Shown here: positions 25,722 to 33,142 of the stretch, piece after piece | Layout: every line of letters begins with the position of its first letter | How positions within the stretch are numbered: position 1 is the stretch's first letter | DNA from: Bog-756 sp963806455 | GTDB lineage: Bacteria > Actinomycetota > Acidimicrobiia > Acidimicrobiales > RAAP-2 | Length of the DNA: 64,000 nucleotides | Reading direction: 5' to 3' | Assembly: GCA_963806455.1 (NCBI GenBank) | Contig: CAWDXZ010000002.1 | Span: forward strand, 682,001 to 746,000 | Position numbers and translations under genes: made by a program | The notes under the pieces: model-generated | Told to the model about the DNA's origin: nothing | Seen by the model: only the letters and a program-made list of their open reading frames with translations | Databases searched by the model: none

Positions 25722-26070
25722 GAACCAGTTCCAATGGAGATGGCCAGTCAGTTTGATCTTCTGGGTCGTCATCGTCGGCGCTCTGGGGGGCCTCAGTCGT
25801 CGGCGCCTGGAACGGAAGGTGCTGGTGACCTTGTGGCTCATCACCCTGGCGGGGATCGCGGCCGTTTGGGGTGCCGCTTTCCAGACCGCCACCTATCAGG
25901 CTCGTTTGACGTTCGTCGGTTTGGCGGCACTCGCTGCTTTGGCCGCTTTGGGCCTGGAGCGATGGAAGCTGCCGATCCGGTTCCTTCTCCCCGTAATGGG
26001 TCTGTGCGGCACCCTTGTGGCAATCCAACAGAATGTGCTCGCCGTTCACTGGTCACCGTAGCGAGACGGA

Positions 26071-26250
26071 GTGGGCGAGCATCGCGTCTGGACCCTGGTT
26101 GCTCGCGATGGTTCACCCGGACAGGCGGGTCAGGTCGCGCTCAGGATGATCCAAGTTTCTGGGAACGTCGGGCCTCCCTTCAAGTCACACTTTCGGGTGA
26201 TTCTGCCGTTCCCGACGGATGCCTGGTTTCCGCGTACCGCCGTCGGGTAA
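26071..26250 (+). CDS. Possible 59-residue protein after the split glycosyltransferase
   Basis: GTG at 26071 is preceded by GAGACGGA and gives VGEHRVWTLVARDGSPGQAG, ending WFPRTAVG. The sequence looks protein-like, and its third positions are about 70 percent GC, like nearby genes. It lies 9 bp after the glycosyltransferase stop. No family is recognised, and it could be a decayed fragment. Confidence 0.35.
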   Translation: MGEHRVWTLVARDGSPGQAGQVALRMIQVSGNVGPPFKSHFRVILPFPTDAWFPRTAVG

Positions 26251-26260
26251 TGCCACCGGC

Positions 26261-26470
26261 ATGGACACGAGGCCTTTCCCTTGCCGTGGGGTCCTCGAGT
26301 ACCTCCGGCGGGAGGCACCCCTGGAGTACGAGCGTCTTCGGTCAATAGGCCAGCTGGCTGTTTCGTGGCCTGACGAGTCACTGACCTCAGTGCCAGGCAC
26401 AACCTATGTGGCCTGGCTTCGCGAGACATTCGGCATGTTTGACACCCCACGTCGATCGCCACTGGGCTGA
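26261..26470 (+). CDS. Possible 69-residue protein
   Basis: The frame from ATG 26261 (an earlier ATG at 26219 is also in frame) includes VLEYLRREAPLEYERLRSIG and VPGTTYVAWLRETFGMFD, which read as plausible helices. There is no clear ribosome site. It may belong with the preceding small frame as remnants of one gene. Confidence 0.35.
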   Translation: MDTRPFPCRGVLEYLRREAPLEYERLRSIGQLAVSWPDESLTSVPGTTYVAWLRETFGMFDTPRRSPLG

Positions 26471-26525
26471 CCTTGCCGCTGCAGCCGGGTCGCACCAGAT
26501 CCTGCCCGGAAGCCTGGATGACATT

Positions 26526-27311
26526 TCAGCCCGACCGCATGCGCAGTGACGCTTCCCGAGCGGTCGGGACGCGCGTTGGAGTGAGCCCAACTTTGCTGGT
26601 GGCCAGAGCAAAGCGATGAGCATCGCGAACCGCACACCCACCTTGGTCATTATTGAAGTATGCGTAACAGTCGTCTCCATTGGTCCAGAGCTCGGCCAGC
26701 CGCTCGGCCCATGACCGCAGGGCTGTGCGTCCGTAGCATGGGCTCGGGCTGGCGCGACCCGCATGGAAACGAACGTAGCCCCAACCAGTCGTCCGCCACA
26801 CCGGGGCACGACCGCGCGGTGTGTCAGTGAGGCACAAGGCGGCGTCGTACTCGGCGAGCAGGGTGGCCACCTCTTCCACGTACCAGCTCGAATGGCGCGG
26901 TTCGAAGGCAACTCGCACGCCGCGAGGAAAGGCCTCGAGGGTTGCTCTCAGCGCGTCCAGGTCGCAGCGGAAGTTGGCCGGAAGCTGTAGGAGTATTGGT
27001 CCGAGTTTGCTCCCCAAGTGAGCAGCGGCTGAAACCAGACGTTCAACGGCCGGCGCGGGTTCGCGAAGACGCCGAACATGTGTCAGATAGCGGCTGGCCT
27101 TTACGCCAAATTTAAAGTCCTCAGGAGTGCTGGTTTTCCAACGCTCGAAGGTTTCCGGGGCCGGTAATCGGTAGAAGGCGCTGTTGACCTCGACGGTACC
27201 GAATCGGCTGGCGTAGTACTCCAGCCAGTTCGCTTGGGCAAATCCGGCCGGATAGAAGCGCCCTCGCCAATCTGCATACTGCCATCCGGAGGTCCCAATA
27301 AGGACTGGCAT
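26526..27311 (-). CDS. DUF72 (YecE-like) protein
   Basis: The start at MPVLIGTSGWQYADWRGRFYP (27311) gives 261 residues; the frame stays open upstream to 27419 but that part is not conserved. The TIM-barrel-like DUF72 hallmarks are present: GTSGW, YYASRFGTVEVNSAFYRLP, DFKFGVKASRYLTH, LGPILLQLP, VAFEPRHSSW and YAYFNND. The family function is unsettled, and barrel residues suggest an enzyme. It ends 55 bp beyond the doubtful small frames and is transcribed toward them. Confidence 0.85.
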   Translation of the reverse strand: MPVLIGTSGWQYADWRGRFYPAGFAQANWLEYYASRFGTVEVNSAFYRLPAPETFERWKTSTPEDFKFGVKASRYLTHVRRLREPAPAVERLVSAAAHLGSKLGPILLQLPANFRCDLDALRATLEAFPRGVRVAFEPRHSSWYVEEVATLLAEYDAALCLTDTPRGRAPVWRTTGWGYVRFHAGRASPSPCYGRTALRSWAERLAELWTNGDDCYAYFNNDQGGCAVRDAHRFALATSKVGLTPTRVPTAREASLRMRSG

Positions 27312-27497
27312 GTCGGTTCCGTACCCAACGGAGCACGTGGCAACCGGTTCATCCTGGCCGACATCGGGGTCCGCCAATCTCGTTGAGTCACGCCGACCAC
27401 TGGAGCTGCCGTAGCCCAACTAGCCAAGTTCATTGGTACGGGCCGAAGCGTCGGCGGCACCCGAGATTGCCAACGAGGCCGACCTTCGGGAAGGGGA

Positions 27498-28109
27498 CTA
27501 TCTCCGCCCCGTCGGCCGCTTCTTGGCCGCCTTCTTCGCCCCGGTCGCCTTCCGGGTGGCGGTGGTGGCCCGCTTCTTGGCCGCCTTCTTCGCCCCGGTG
27601 GCCCGCTTCTTGGCCGCCTTCTTCGCCCCGGTCGCCTTCCGGGTGGCGGTGGTGGCCCGCTTCTTGGCCGCCTTCTTCGCCCCGGTGGCCCGCTTCTTGG
27701 CCGCCTTCTTCGCCCCGGTCGCCTTCCGGGTGGCGGTGGTGGCCCGCTTCTTGGCCGCCTTCTTCGCCCCGGTCGCCTTCCGGGTGGCGGTGGTGGCCCG
27801 CTTCTTGGCCGCCTTCTTCGCCCCGGTGGCCCGCTTCTTGGCCGCCTTCTTCGCCCCGGTCGCCTTCCGGGTGGCGGTGGTGGCCCGCTTCTTGGCCGCC
27901 TTCTTCGCCCCGGTGGCCCGCTTCGCTCGGGCTGGGGGTGAGGCCGATGTGCGCTTTTCTATCGCCTTGGCGGGTCTGGAACCTCCTATGACCGTGGCTG
28001 CTTCGCTCAAACCCTCCTTGGCTCGAGTTCCGGCTGCAGCGGTCGCCGCCTCGACGGTACCGATTGCATCCCCGACGATCTCCGCGGCGCGATTGAGTGT
28101 GTTCGGCAT
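27498..28109 (-). CDS. Lysine-rich histone-H1-like protein with nested repeats
   Basis: The protein has 203 residues. The N-terminal 45 are helical and Ala-rich (MPNTLNRAAEIVGDAIGTVE). From residue 64 to 197 the sequence is built of two units, RATGAKKAAKK (A, 11 residues) and RATTATRKATGAKKAAKK (B, 18 residues), ordered A B A B B A B A B. The tail is strongly basic and disordered, like the C-terminal tails of bacterial H1-like and HupB proteins, so binding to DNA or polyphosphate is likely. A TAACGT box lies six bases before the ATG, predicting a leaderless mRNA. The repeats keep several other frames open, which are not genes. Confidence 0.75.
   Translation of the reverse strand: MPNTLNRAAEIVGDAIGTVEAATAAAGTRAKEGLSEAATVIGGSRPAKAIEKRTSASPPARAKRATGAKKAAKKRATTATRKATGAKKAAKKRATGAKKAAKKRATTATRKATGAKKAAKKRATTATRKATGAKKAAKKRATGAKKAAKKRATTATRKATGAKKAAKKRATGAKKAAKKRATTATRKATGAKKAAKKRPTGRR
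27519..27920 (-). repeat. Nested tandem repeats (33-bp and 54-bp units) in the H1-like gene
   Basis: Nine units, four of 33 bp and five of 54 bp, in the order short-long-short-long-long-short-long-short-long on the coding strand. They share the KKAAKK-encoding core. Copies are nearly identical, so length variation between strains is expected. Confidence 0.85.
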
Positions 28110-28115
28110 GGCCCC

Positions 28116-28121
28116 ACGTTA
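28116..28121 (-). promoter_or_regulatory. -10 box TAACGT for the H1-like gene (leaderless)
   Basis: The box is on the minus strand, six bases upstream of the ATG at 28109, so the predicted transcription start falls on or next to the start codon. Confidence 0.5.
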
Positions 28122-28517
28122 TCGGTTGTTGTCGTCTGACGCAGACACCAGATCGTGGGCGCCCTGCGATCCGCCGCGACATGGCCGAGCTCACCGGTGA
28201 GCACCGAACTTCGTCCGAGGTGCCCGGCACGAGCCGGAGCTTGGTCGAGAAGTCGAAACAACGGGGCCTCTCTCAGCTGTCTCGGCCGCAGGCTTACGGG
28301 CTCGGCGGCCCCCGCCACGCCGCCGACAATATGGTTGACCAGTGTCATGGCCCGAGCTCTCGCCCTTATTCGTAGATCCCGCACTAGTAGGTGCTGAGTG
28401 ACCTCGGAAACGATGGCAGCAAGGGCCAGCTGGCTGGGGGACGGCTCGGGTTGCCCATGGTTTCGCTCAGAGCTGCCCCCCGGTTTTCGTCATTGAGAAT
28501 CGGGGTAGTGCCCTGTG
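28122..28517. other. Spacer with no supported gene
   Basis: Short frames on both strands do not read like proteins. Only the H1-like promoter at its left border is supported. Confidence 0.4.
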
Positions 28518-28679
28518 ATGACCGTGCCCGGGCCGTCTGAGCCCACCCCGATCGATCCCGAGCCGCCACCGTTGGAACCCGACGTGGCGGGTAGCCCGCC
28601 CACACCGGTCGATTCCTTACCCGTCCCCGACCCGCACCCGCCCCCCGAGGCCCGCGACATGGGTGGCGCGGGCGGGTGA
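28518..28679 (+). CDS. Possible short Pro/Asp-rich protein
   Basis: The product has 53 residues opening MTVPGPSEPTPIDPEPPPLEP and ending EARDMGGAGG. Low-complexity Pro-rich peptides of this kind occur as small actinobacterial proteins, but there is no ribosome site and chance is possible in GC-rich DNA. Confidence 0.3.
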   Translation: MTVPGPSEPTPIDPEPPPLEPDVAGSPPTPVDSLPVPDPHPPPEARDMGGAGG

Positions 28680-28863
28680 GGAGGGTCTGATCATGGATGC
28701 ACCAGAACCCCCGACAGCTCGACTGACCAGGCAACCCCCGGCATCGCGGGACAGGGACGACAGCCGTCAGGTCCCCGAGCAGCCAGGTCCCGAGGCCGCC
28801 GAGGTCCAGGAGCAGGAAGAACCTGGAGTAGACGCGTCCCTCATGACCTGGCGCGACAGCCGA

Positions 28864-29805
28864 TCAGGGCGCGGTCAGATGGGCCTCGATCAGCTTCCCG
28901 ATGAAGGTGTAGCCCTTGTCGTTGGCGTGGATGTTCCCCAGCGAGCAGAAATAGGTCAGCTTGCAGATCTCCCAGACCGCCGGAGGGATCTTCCCGTAGG
29001 GCGCCAGCTTGATGGGGGCCGGCGGCGGGGTGCCCGAATCGGAGTCGTCACCTGTGGTGGCCTTCTTGTAGGGCGCCTGGGTGACATTGACGAAGTTGGC
29101 GGCCCCGTACGCTGCCTGGAGCGTCGGATTGATGAGGCTGTCGAACGCGGTGACAGAGGCTGACGCCAGACTTTGATTGGGCGAGCCTGCTGGGTACACC
29201 CAGTCGCCCAGGATCACGTCCGGATAGGTCAACCCGACGATCGGGGCGGTGTCCCCGGCGCTGGACAAGGCGGCGTTGAGCGCCGAGACGAGCGACCCGA
29301 CGTTGGCCGTGATGCTGGTGTCGGCGTTCACCACGCAGGTGAGGATGGCTCCCAGACTGCCCGCACTGGCGCAGGAGGTCACGTCGTTGCCGCCGATCGA
29401 GACGGTGATGAGACCCACCTGGCCCGGATGGTCATTGATGAAGGCCAGCGCCGCCGCCTCCTGGGTCGTGGTCGGATAGGGAACGGCGTCCGTTGCCGCC
29501 ACCGGCCCGTAACCGGACTCGAGGCAGCCGATGGCAGTGAGGATCGAGCTCGTGGTGGCCCCCCCGCATCCGAAGTTCTCGAGCTGGTACTTCGTCTTCT
29601 TGGCCACGTAGGCGGTGTACCCGGCGGTCGCGCCGATGTTCGGCTGGTAACCGACGGAATACGAGTCACCCAATGAGAGGTAGTACTTCGGCGGCGGCTT
29701 GGCCGCCTGGCTGACGCCCGGGATGACGACAAGTCCGAGGAGGGCCACGCTGCCGGCGATGAGGACGGACAGGGCCAGGGACAATGTTGAGCGTCGACGC
29801 ATGCG
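28864..29805 (-). CDS. Secreted SGNH/GDSL-family hydrolase
   Basis: Starting at MRRRSTLSLALSVLIAG (29805) gives 313 residues with a clear signal peptide cleaved near SQAAKP. Block I is YLSLGDSYSVGY (Ser nucleophile), block III is ISIGGNDV-like (VSIGGNDVTSC), and the catalytic Asp-His block appears as NIHANDKGY. Esterase or lipase activity on an acyl or acetyl ester outside the cell is expected. Cys pairs (FGCGG, IGCLES, SCASAG, LTCVV, EICKLTYFCS) suggest disulphides, as in secreted actinobacterial lipases of the SGNH group. A TGTGAC/GTCACA dyad lies just upstream. Confidence 0.85.
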   Translation of the reverse strand, partial: RMRRRSTLSLALSVLIAGSVALLGLVVIPGVSQAAKPPPKYYLSLGDSYSVGYQPNIGATAGYTAYVAKKTKYQLENFGCGGATTSSILTAIGCLESGYGPVAATDAVPYPTTTQEAAALAFINDHPGQVGLITVSIGGNDVTSCASAGSLGAILTCVVNADTSITANVGSLVSALNAALSSAGDTAPIVGLTYPDVILGDWVYPAGSPNQSLASASVTAFDSLINPTLQAAYGAANFVNVTQAPYKKATTGDDSDSGTPPPAPIKLAPYGKIPPAVWEICKLTYFCSLGNIHANDKGYTFIGKLIEAHLTAP

Positions 29806-29833
29806 GATCCCCCATGTTGAACTCCGTCTTGCT

Positions 29834-29848
29834 GTCACAAGATGTGAC
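29834..29848 (-). promoter_or_regulatory. Inverted repeat GTCACA-N3-TGTGAC upstream of the SGNH gene
   Basis: Two perfect 6-bp arms lie 29-43 bp before the hydrolase start. The half-site TGTGA resembles that of CRP/FNR-family regulators, although the spacing differs from the classical 6-bp spacer. A nearby TGTGATAAC on the minus strand adds a further half-site. Confidence 0.4.
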
Positions 29849-29971
29849 CTTTGTTATCACAGCCATTCCGTCTCTGCCCTGGTCACGTCCCGCGGGTGTG
29901 ACGCTGCGTAGCAAGAGGTGCGATATTGGTCACGCAGAGCGTTTGTCGCCCCGGGGCCAGGTGCCGGATAG

Positions 29972-30205
29972 TCAGATGTGGTGCACCACCCAGGTCACCC
30001 CCTGGAAGGCCCGGTACCCGAGGTAGATGACCGTCGCCACCAACATGAGCTTGAAGTACCAGGGCGACTTCCGATGAGCGAGGGGAACGGCCCCGCAGTC
30101 GGGGCAGGTTCCCTCGTCGGTGAGCTCGTCGTTCTCGAGCCGCTGATCGCAGTGGTCACACCAGGGCACGACGCGAGCCCTCCCGGCTCGATGTGGTCCC
30201 GGCAT
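29972..30205 (-). CDS. Small zinc-ribbon membrane protein
   Basis: The protein has 77 residues. Two CxxC pairs (CDHC and CPDC, about 16 residues apart) make a zinc ribbon, followed by one membrane helix (FKLMLVATVIYLGYRAFQG) near the C-terminus. An in-frame GTG at 30169 is an alternative start. It lies 54 bp after der on the same strand and is probably at the end of that transcript. The role is unknown; members of this type often sit beside conserved translation genes in Actinobacteria. Confidence 0.6.
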   Translation of the reverse strand: MPGPHRAGRARVVPWCDHCDQRLENDELTDEGTCPDCGAVPLAHRKSPWYFKLMLVATVIYLGYRAFQGVTWVVHHI

Positions 30206-30259
30206 CGGGCACGTGTCGCACCACCCGGCCCATCCGGTCGACCGCCCGACGGCCCGGCG

Positions 30260-31636
30260 TCACCGCCGTCCCCCGCCCCGCCGTCCCCCGCTGGACCGCA
30301 CCCGGAGCTTGATGGGCGTCGGGCCCAGGTTGAACCGCTCCCGCAGTCCGCGTTCGAGGTACCGCAGGTATGTGGGCTGGAGCCGCCCGTTGGTGAACAG
30401 GGTGAACGTCGGTGGGTCGGTGGCCCCCTGGACGGCATAGCGGATCCGGGCCCCGACGGGAGGATGGGTCGCCTGGATCGAGGTCATCGCCCGATTGAGC
30501 TCACCGGTCGGGATCCGCAGGTGGTAGGCCTCTTCGGCAGAGGCCACCGCCGGGAGGATGTGATGGACCCCGAGCCCGGTCAGTGCGCTCACCCTCAGTA
30601 CCGGGGACTCGCCGAGGAAGGCCAGGCGGTCCCCGATATCGGCCAGGATGTCCGCCCGGTCCTCCGGAGCCACGAGCTCCCACTTGTTGAGCACCACCAC
30701 CGTCGGGCACCCCGCCGCGCCGACCCGCTCGGCCAGGCGCTGGTCCTGGTGGGTGACGCCGGCGGTGGCGTCGATGACCAACAGCGCGATGTCGGCCCGG
30801 TCCAGGGCGTCGAGGGCCCGGAGCACCGAGAAGTACTCGCTGCCGTACTCGGTGCGGGACCGTCGTCGCATCCCGGCGGTGTCCACGAAGCACACCGTTC
30901 CCTCCGGGGTCTCGACGATGGTGTCGATCGCATCGCGAGTGGTGCCCGGGGTGTCATGGGTGACCGATCGCTCGTCACCCACCAGACGGTTGAAGAGCGT
31001 CGACTTCCCCACATTGGGGCGCCCGACGAGCGCCACTCTGGGGACGGGCGGGTCGCCGGGGTCCCGGGGGTCGGCGACGGTGGGTTCGGTCGGTTCCGCG
31101 TCCACCAGGGGGAGGTGGTCGTCCTCGGGACGGGCGATGAGCCGCACCACCTCGTCGAGGAGGTCACCGGTCCCCCGCCCGTGCAGGGCACTCACCGGCC
31201 AGGGTGTCCCGAGTCCGAGGGCCATGGCCTCCCAGGTGTCCCCCTCGCGTTGTGGCGAGTCCACCTTGTTGACCACCACCCGCACCGGGCGGCCGGACCG
31301 TTTGAGGAAGCGGGCCACCTCCATGTCCTCCTCCACGACCCCGACCGTGACGTCCACCACGAGCAGGACGACGTCCGCCTCGTCGACGGCCCGGGCGGCT
31401 TGGGCGCTCACCTGGGCATCGAGCGCGTCGCCGCCCGCCAGCCAGCCCCCGGTGTCGACCACCGTGAAGGCACGGCCGCCCCACTCGGCCTCCAGTTCCA
31501 GGCGGTCGCGGGTGACGCCAGGGCGTTCCTCGACGACCGCCGCCCGCCGTCCGACGATGCGGTTCACCAATGTCGACTTGCCCACGTTGGGCCGGCCGGC
31601 GATCACCACGAGGGGCCCCGGCCTCCCTTCGCTCAC
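30260..31636 (-). CDS. der: GTPase Der (EngA), ribosome assembly
   Basis: The protein has 458 residues from GTG. Two consecutive G domains are clear: GRPNVGKSTLVNR with DTGG and NKVD in the first, and GRPNVGKSTLFNR, DTAG and NKWE in the second. A KH-like C-terminal domain follows and ends in a basic Arg/Gly tail (SGGRRGGGRR). Der is an essential 50S assembly GTPase. Its GTG start overlaps the stop of the DUF512 radical-SAM gene by 4 bp. In M. tuberculosis der follows cmk; here plsC-like, ispH and other genes intervene. Confidence 0.97.
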   Translation of the reverse strand: MSEGRPGPLVVIAGRPNVGKSTLVNRIVGRRAAVVEERPGVTRDRLELEAEWGGRAFTVVDTGGWLAGGDALDAQVSAQAARAVDEADVVLLVVDVTVGVVEEDMEVARFLKRSGRPVRVVVNKVDSPQREGDTWEAMALGLGTPWPVSALHGRGTGDLLDEVVRLIARPEDDHLPLVDAEPTEPTVADPRDPGDPPVPRVALVGRPNVGKSTLFNRLVGDERSVTHDTPGTTRDAIDTIVETPEGTVCFVDTAGMRRRSRTEYGSEYFSVLRALDALDRADIALLVIDATAGVTHQDQRLAERVGAAGCPTVVVLNKWELVAPEDRADILADIGDRLAFLGESPVLRVSALTGLGVHHILPAVASAEEAYHLRIPTGELNRAMTSIQATHPPVGARIRYAVQGATDPPTFTLFTNGRLQPTYLRYLERGLRERFNLGPTPIKLRVRSSGGRRGGGRR

Positions 31637-33066
31637 GAGGACCCTCCGATGGACACCGGTACCGGCGGCGTGAGGACCGGGTCCGGCTGGGCCCCGTCGA
31701 GGGCGCGGCGCAGCGAGAGGCCGTCGGTCGGGACCACCTCGACGGGACGGGGCAGATCGGCGAGGGTCAGATCGTCCAGGAAGCGGCCCTCCGAGAGGCA
31801 GGCGTCGGGCAGGAGGTAGCGGTGCCCAACAGGGGCGCCCCGGAGGACCCGAATGAGATCGCTACCGGTCAGCAGGCCGGCCACGCCGATGTTCCCACCG
31901 AAGAACCGGTTCTCGACCGGGACGACCCGGATGTCGGCCCGGCCCAGCGAGTCGACCAGTGGCCCGACGACCTTTGCTCCGTACTCGCCGGTGAGAACGG
32001 CGATCGGTGCCCCCCTGCCCCGCCGGGCCGGCATGCCCACGTCCCGTGGTGCGCGGTAGCCCGAGGCAGGCGCACCGTCGACGGCGGCGAAGAACCCGGG
32101 CCGCACGCCGCGGGCCGCCTCCGGGTCACCGCCGAAGGCGGCTTCGAACGCCCGGGCCATCCCGATCCCGTTCTCGTGCTGCGGGAATCCTTCGTAGGTC
32201 GAGGCCGCCGGGAAAGGCCGCCCGGCCATCAGGTAGTACTCGTCGGCGGCGAAGACCAGGCGCCGGCCGAGGGCGGCGAGGAAGGTGGCCTGCCACTCCT
32301 CGACCGCGTCGCACACGTCGGCGGCCTCGGCCCGGGTGTGGGGCCGCATGGCCGGCTCGCGGGAGAAGCCGCTCACCCCCAGAGGGACGCAGGCCACCGT
32401 GGCCAGCCCGGGATAGCGGTCGAGCACCCCGGCCAAGGTGTCGTGGAGGACGGTCCCGTCGTTGCGGCCGGGGCACACCACCACCTGACCGTGGACCTCG
32501 ATGCCCCCGTCGAGCAATGCCTCCAGCCAGCGCAGGCTGGTCGCCCCCCGCCGGTTTCGCAGCAGACGGGCGCGGACCTCGGGGTCGGAGGCGTGGATGG
32601 ACACGAACAGGGGGCTCAGCCGCTCGGTGAGCACCCGTTCGAGATCCATCTCGGTGAAGCGGGTGAGGGTGGTGAAGTTGCCGTACAGAAACGAGAGCCG
32701 GTAGTCGTCGTCCTTGAGGGACAGGCTCCGCCGCATCCCCTTGGGCAGCTGGTGGATGAAGCAGAACTCGCAGTGGTTGTCACAGGTGCGAACCCGGTCG
32801 AACACGGCTGAGGAGACCTCGGCTCCGAGCGGCTCGCCGGCCTCCTTGGTCACCCGGAGGACCAGCGGGTGAGCCTGGCCCCGGCGACGGACCACGAGGT
32901 CGAGCTCGGGCTCGTCGACCACCAGGCTGTACTCGATGACGTCCCGGGGCGCACGACCGTTGAGGAACAGGAGCTCGTCCCCGGGTACGAGGCCGGAACG
33001 CTCGGCGGGTGACGATTCGGCGACCGCGACCACCCGCGGTGCCGTCGTCACGGTGGGCGCCGACAT
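31633..33066 (-). CDS. DUF512 radical-SAM protein with PDZ-like N-terminus
   Basis: Starting at MSAPTVTTAPRVVAVAESSP (33066) gives 477 residues; the longer frame upstream crosses a promoter and is rejected. The N-terminus is PDZ-like (ESSPAERSGLVPGDELLFLNG). An iron-sulphur motif CDNHCEFC follows within RTCDNHCEFCFIHQLPKGMR, then a radical-SAM-like core and the DUF512 C-terminal domain (VLTGEYGAKV, NRFFGGNIGVAGLLTG, LPDACL). These proteins are often encoded next to der, suggesting a link to ribosome or RNA biogenesis, but the reaction is unknown. A TACCCT box six bases upstream predicts a leaderless mRNA. Confidence 0.9.
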   Translation of the reverse strand: MSAPTVTTAPRVVAVAESSPAERSGLVPGDELLFLNGRAPRDVIEYSLVVDEPELDLVVRRRGQAHPLVLRVTKEAGEPLGAEVSSAVFDRVRTCDNHCEFCFIHQLPKGMRRSLSLKDDDYRLSFLYGNFTTLTRFTEMDLERVLTERLSPLFVSIHASDPEVRARLLRNRRGATSLRWLEALLDGGIEVHGQVVVCPGRNDGTVLHDTLAGVLDRYPGLATVACVPLGVSGFSREPAMRPHTRAEAADVCDAVEEWQATFLAALGRRLVFAADEYYLMAGRPFPAASTYEGFPQHENGIGMARAFEAAFGGDPEAARGVRPGFFAAVDGAPASGYRAPRDVGMPARRGRGAPIAVLTGEYGAKVVGPLVDSLGRADIRVVPVENRFFGGNIGVAGLLTGSDLIRVLRGAPVGHRYLLPDACLSEGRFLDDLTLADLPRPVEVVPTDGLSLRRALDGAQPDPVLTPPVPVSIGGSS

Positions 33067-33072
33067 GGCACC

Positions 33073-33078
33073 AGGGTA
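33073..33078 (-). promoter_or_regulatory. -10 box TACCCT for the DUF512-der operon (leaderless)
   Basis: The box lies six bases before the ATG at 33066 on the minus strand. Together with the ispH box at 33131 it makes a compact divergent promoter pair only 53 bp apart. Confidence 0.6.
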
Positions 33079-33130
33079 CCCGGTCCCCCCGCCGACTCGA
33101 CGCCGCGCCGGCCGGCGGCGGCTGCCCCGG

Positions 33131-33136
33131 TAGCCT
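33131..33136 (+). promoter_or_regulatory. -10 box TAGCCT for ispH (leaderless)
   Basis: Six bases (GGGCCC) separate the hexamer from the ATG of ispH, placing the expected transcription start at the start codon. No recognisable -35 was seen. Confidence 0.6.
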
Positions 33137-33142
33137 GGGCCC

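Larger units (their letters stand above)
23383..26061 (+). pseudogene. Membrane glycosyltransferase gene split by an IS3-family element
   Basis: The 5' part (from TTG at 23383 to about 24422) encodes a GT-C/ArnT-like polytopic protein. It has an extracytoplasmic Asp-Glu motif in YESADEPGHVQNIETLV, a loop EAHQAPLYYLLLAG, and about seven helices. The frame runs a few residues into the insertion (CLAHPGSLDTE) and stops at 24454-24456. The 3' part (25722-26061) continues with two or three helices and ends AIQQNVLAVHWSP. Removing 24423-25717 and one copy of GATG joins FWYQSG to WNQFQWRWP in frame and restores a 459-residue protein. The truncated N-terminal protein (357 residues) may still be made. 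It probably once transferred a sugar from a lipid carrier at the outer face of the membrane. Confidence 0.8.

Noticed and set aside
27430..28230. Long open frames in several registers over the KKAAKK repeats
   Set aside because: The repeat lacks stops in other frames; only the minus frame 28109-27498 has a normal N-terminus and a promoter.
28693..29163. Plus-strand frame starting MDAPEPPTARLTRQPP
   Set aside because: It would overlap the SGNH hydrolase gene by 300 bp and its composition turns into antisense-like sequence at that point; at most the first 55 codons could be real.
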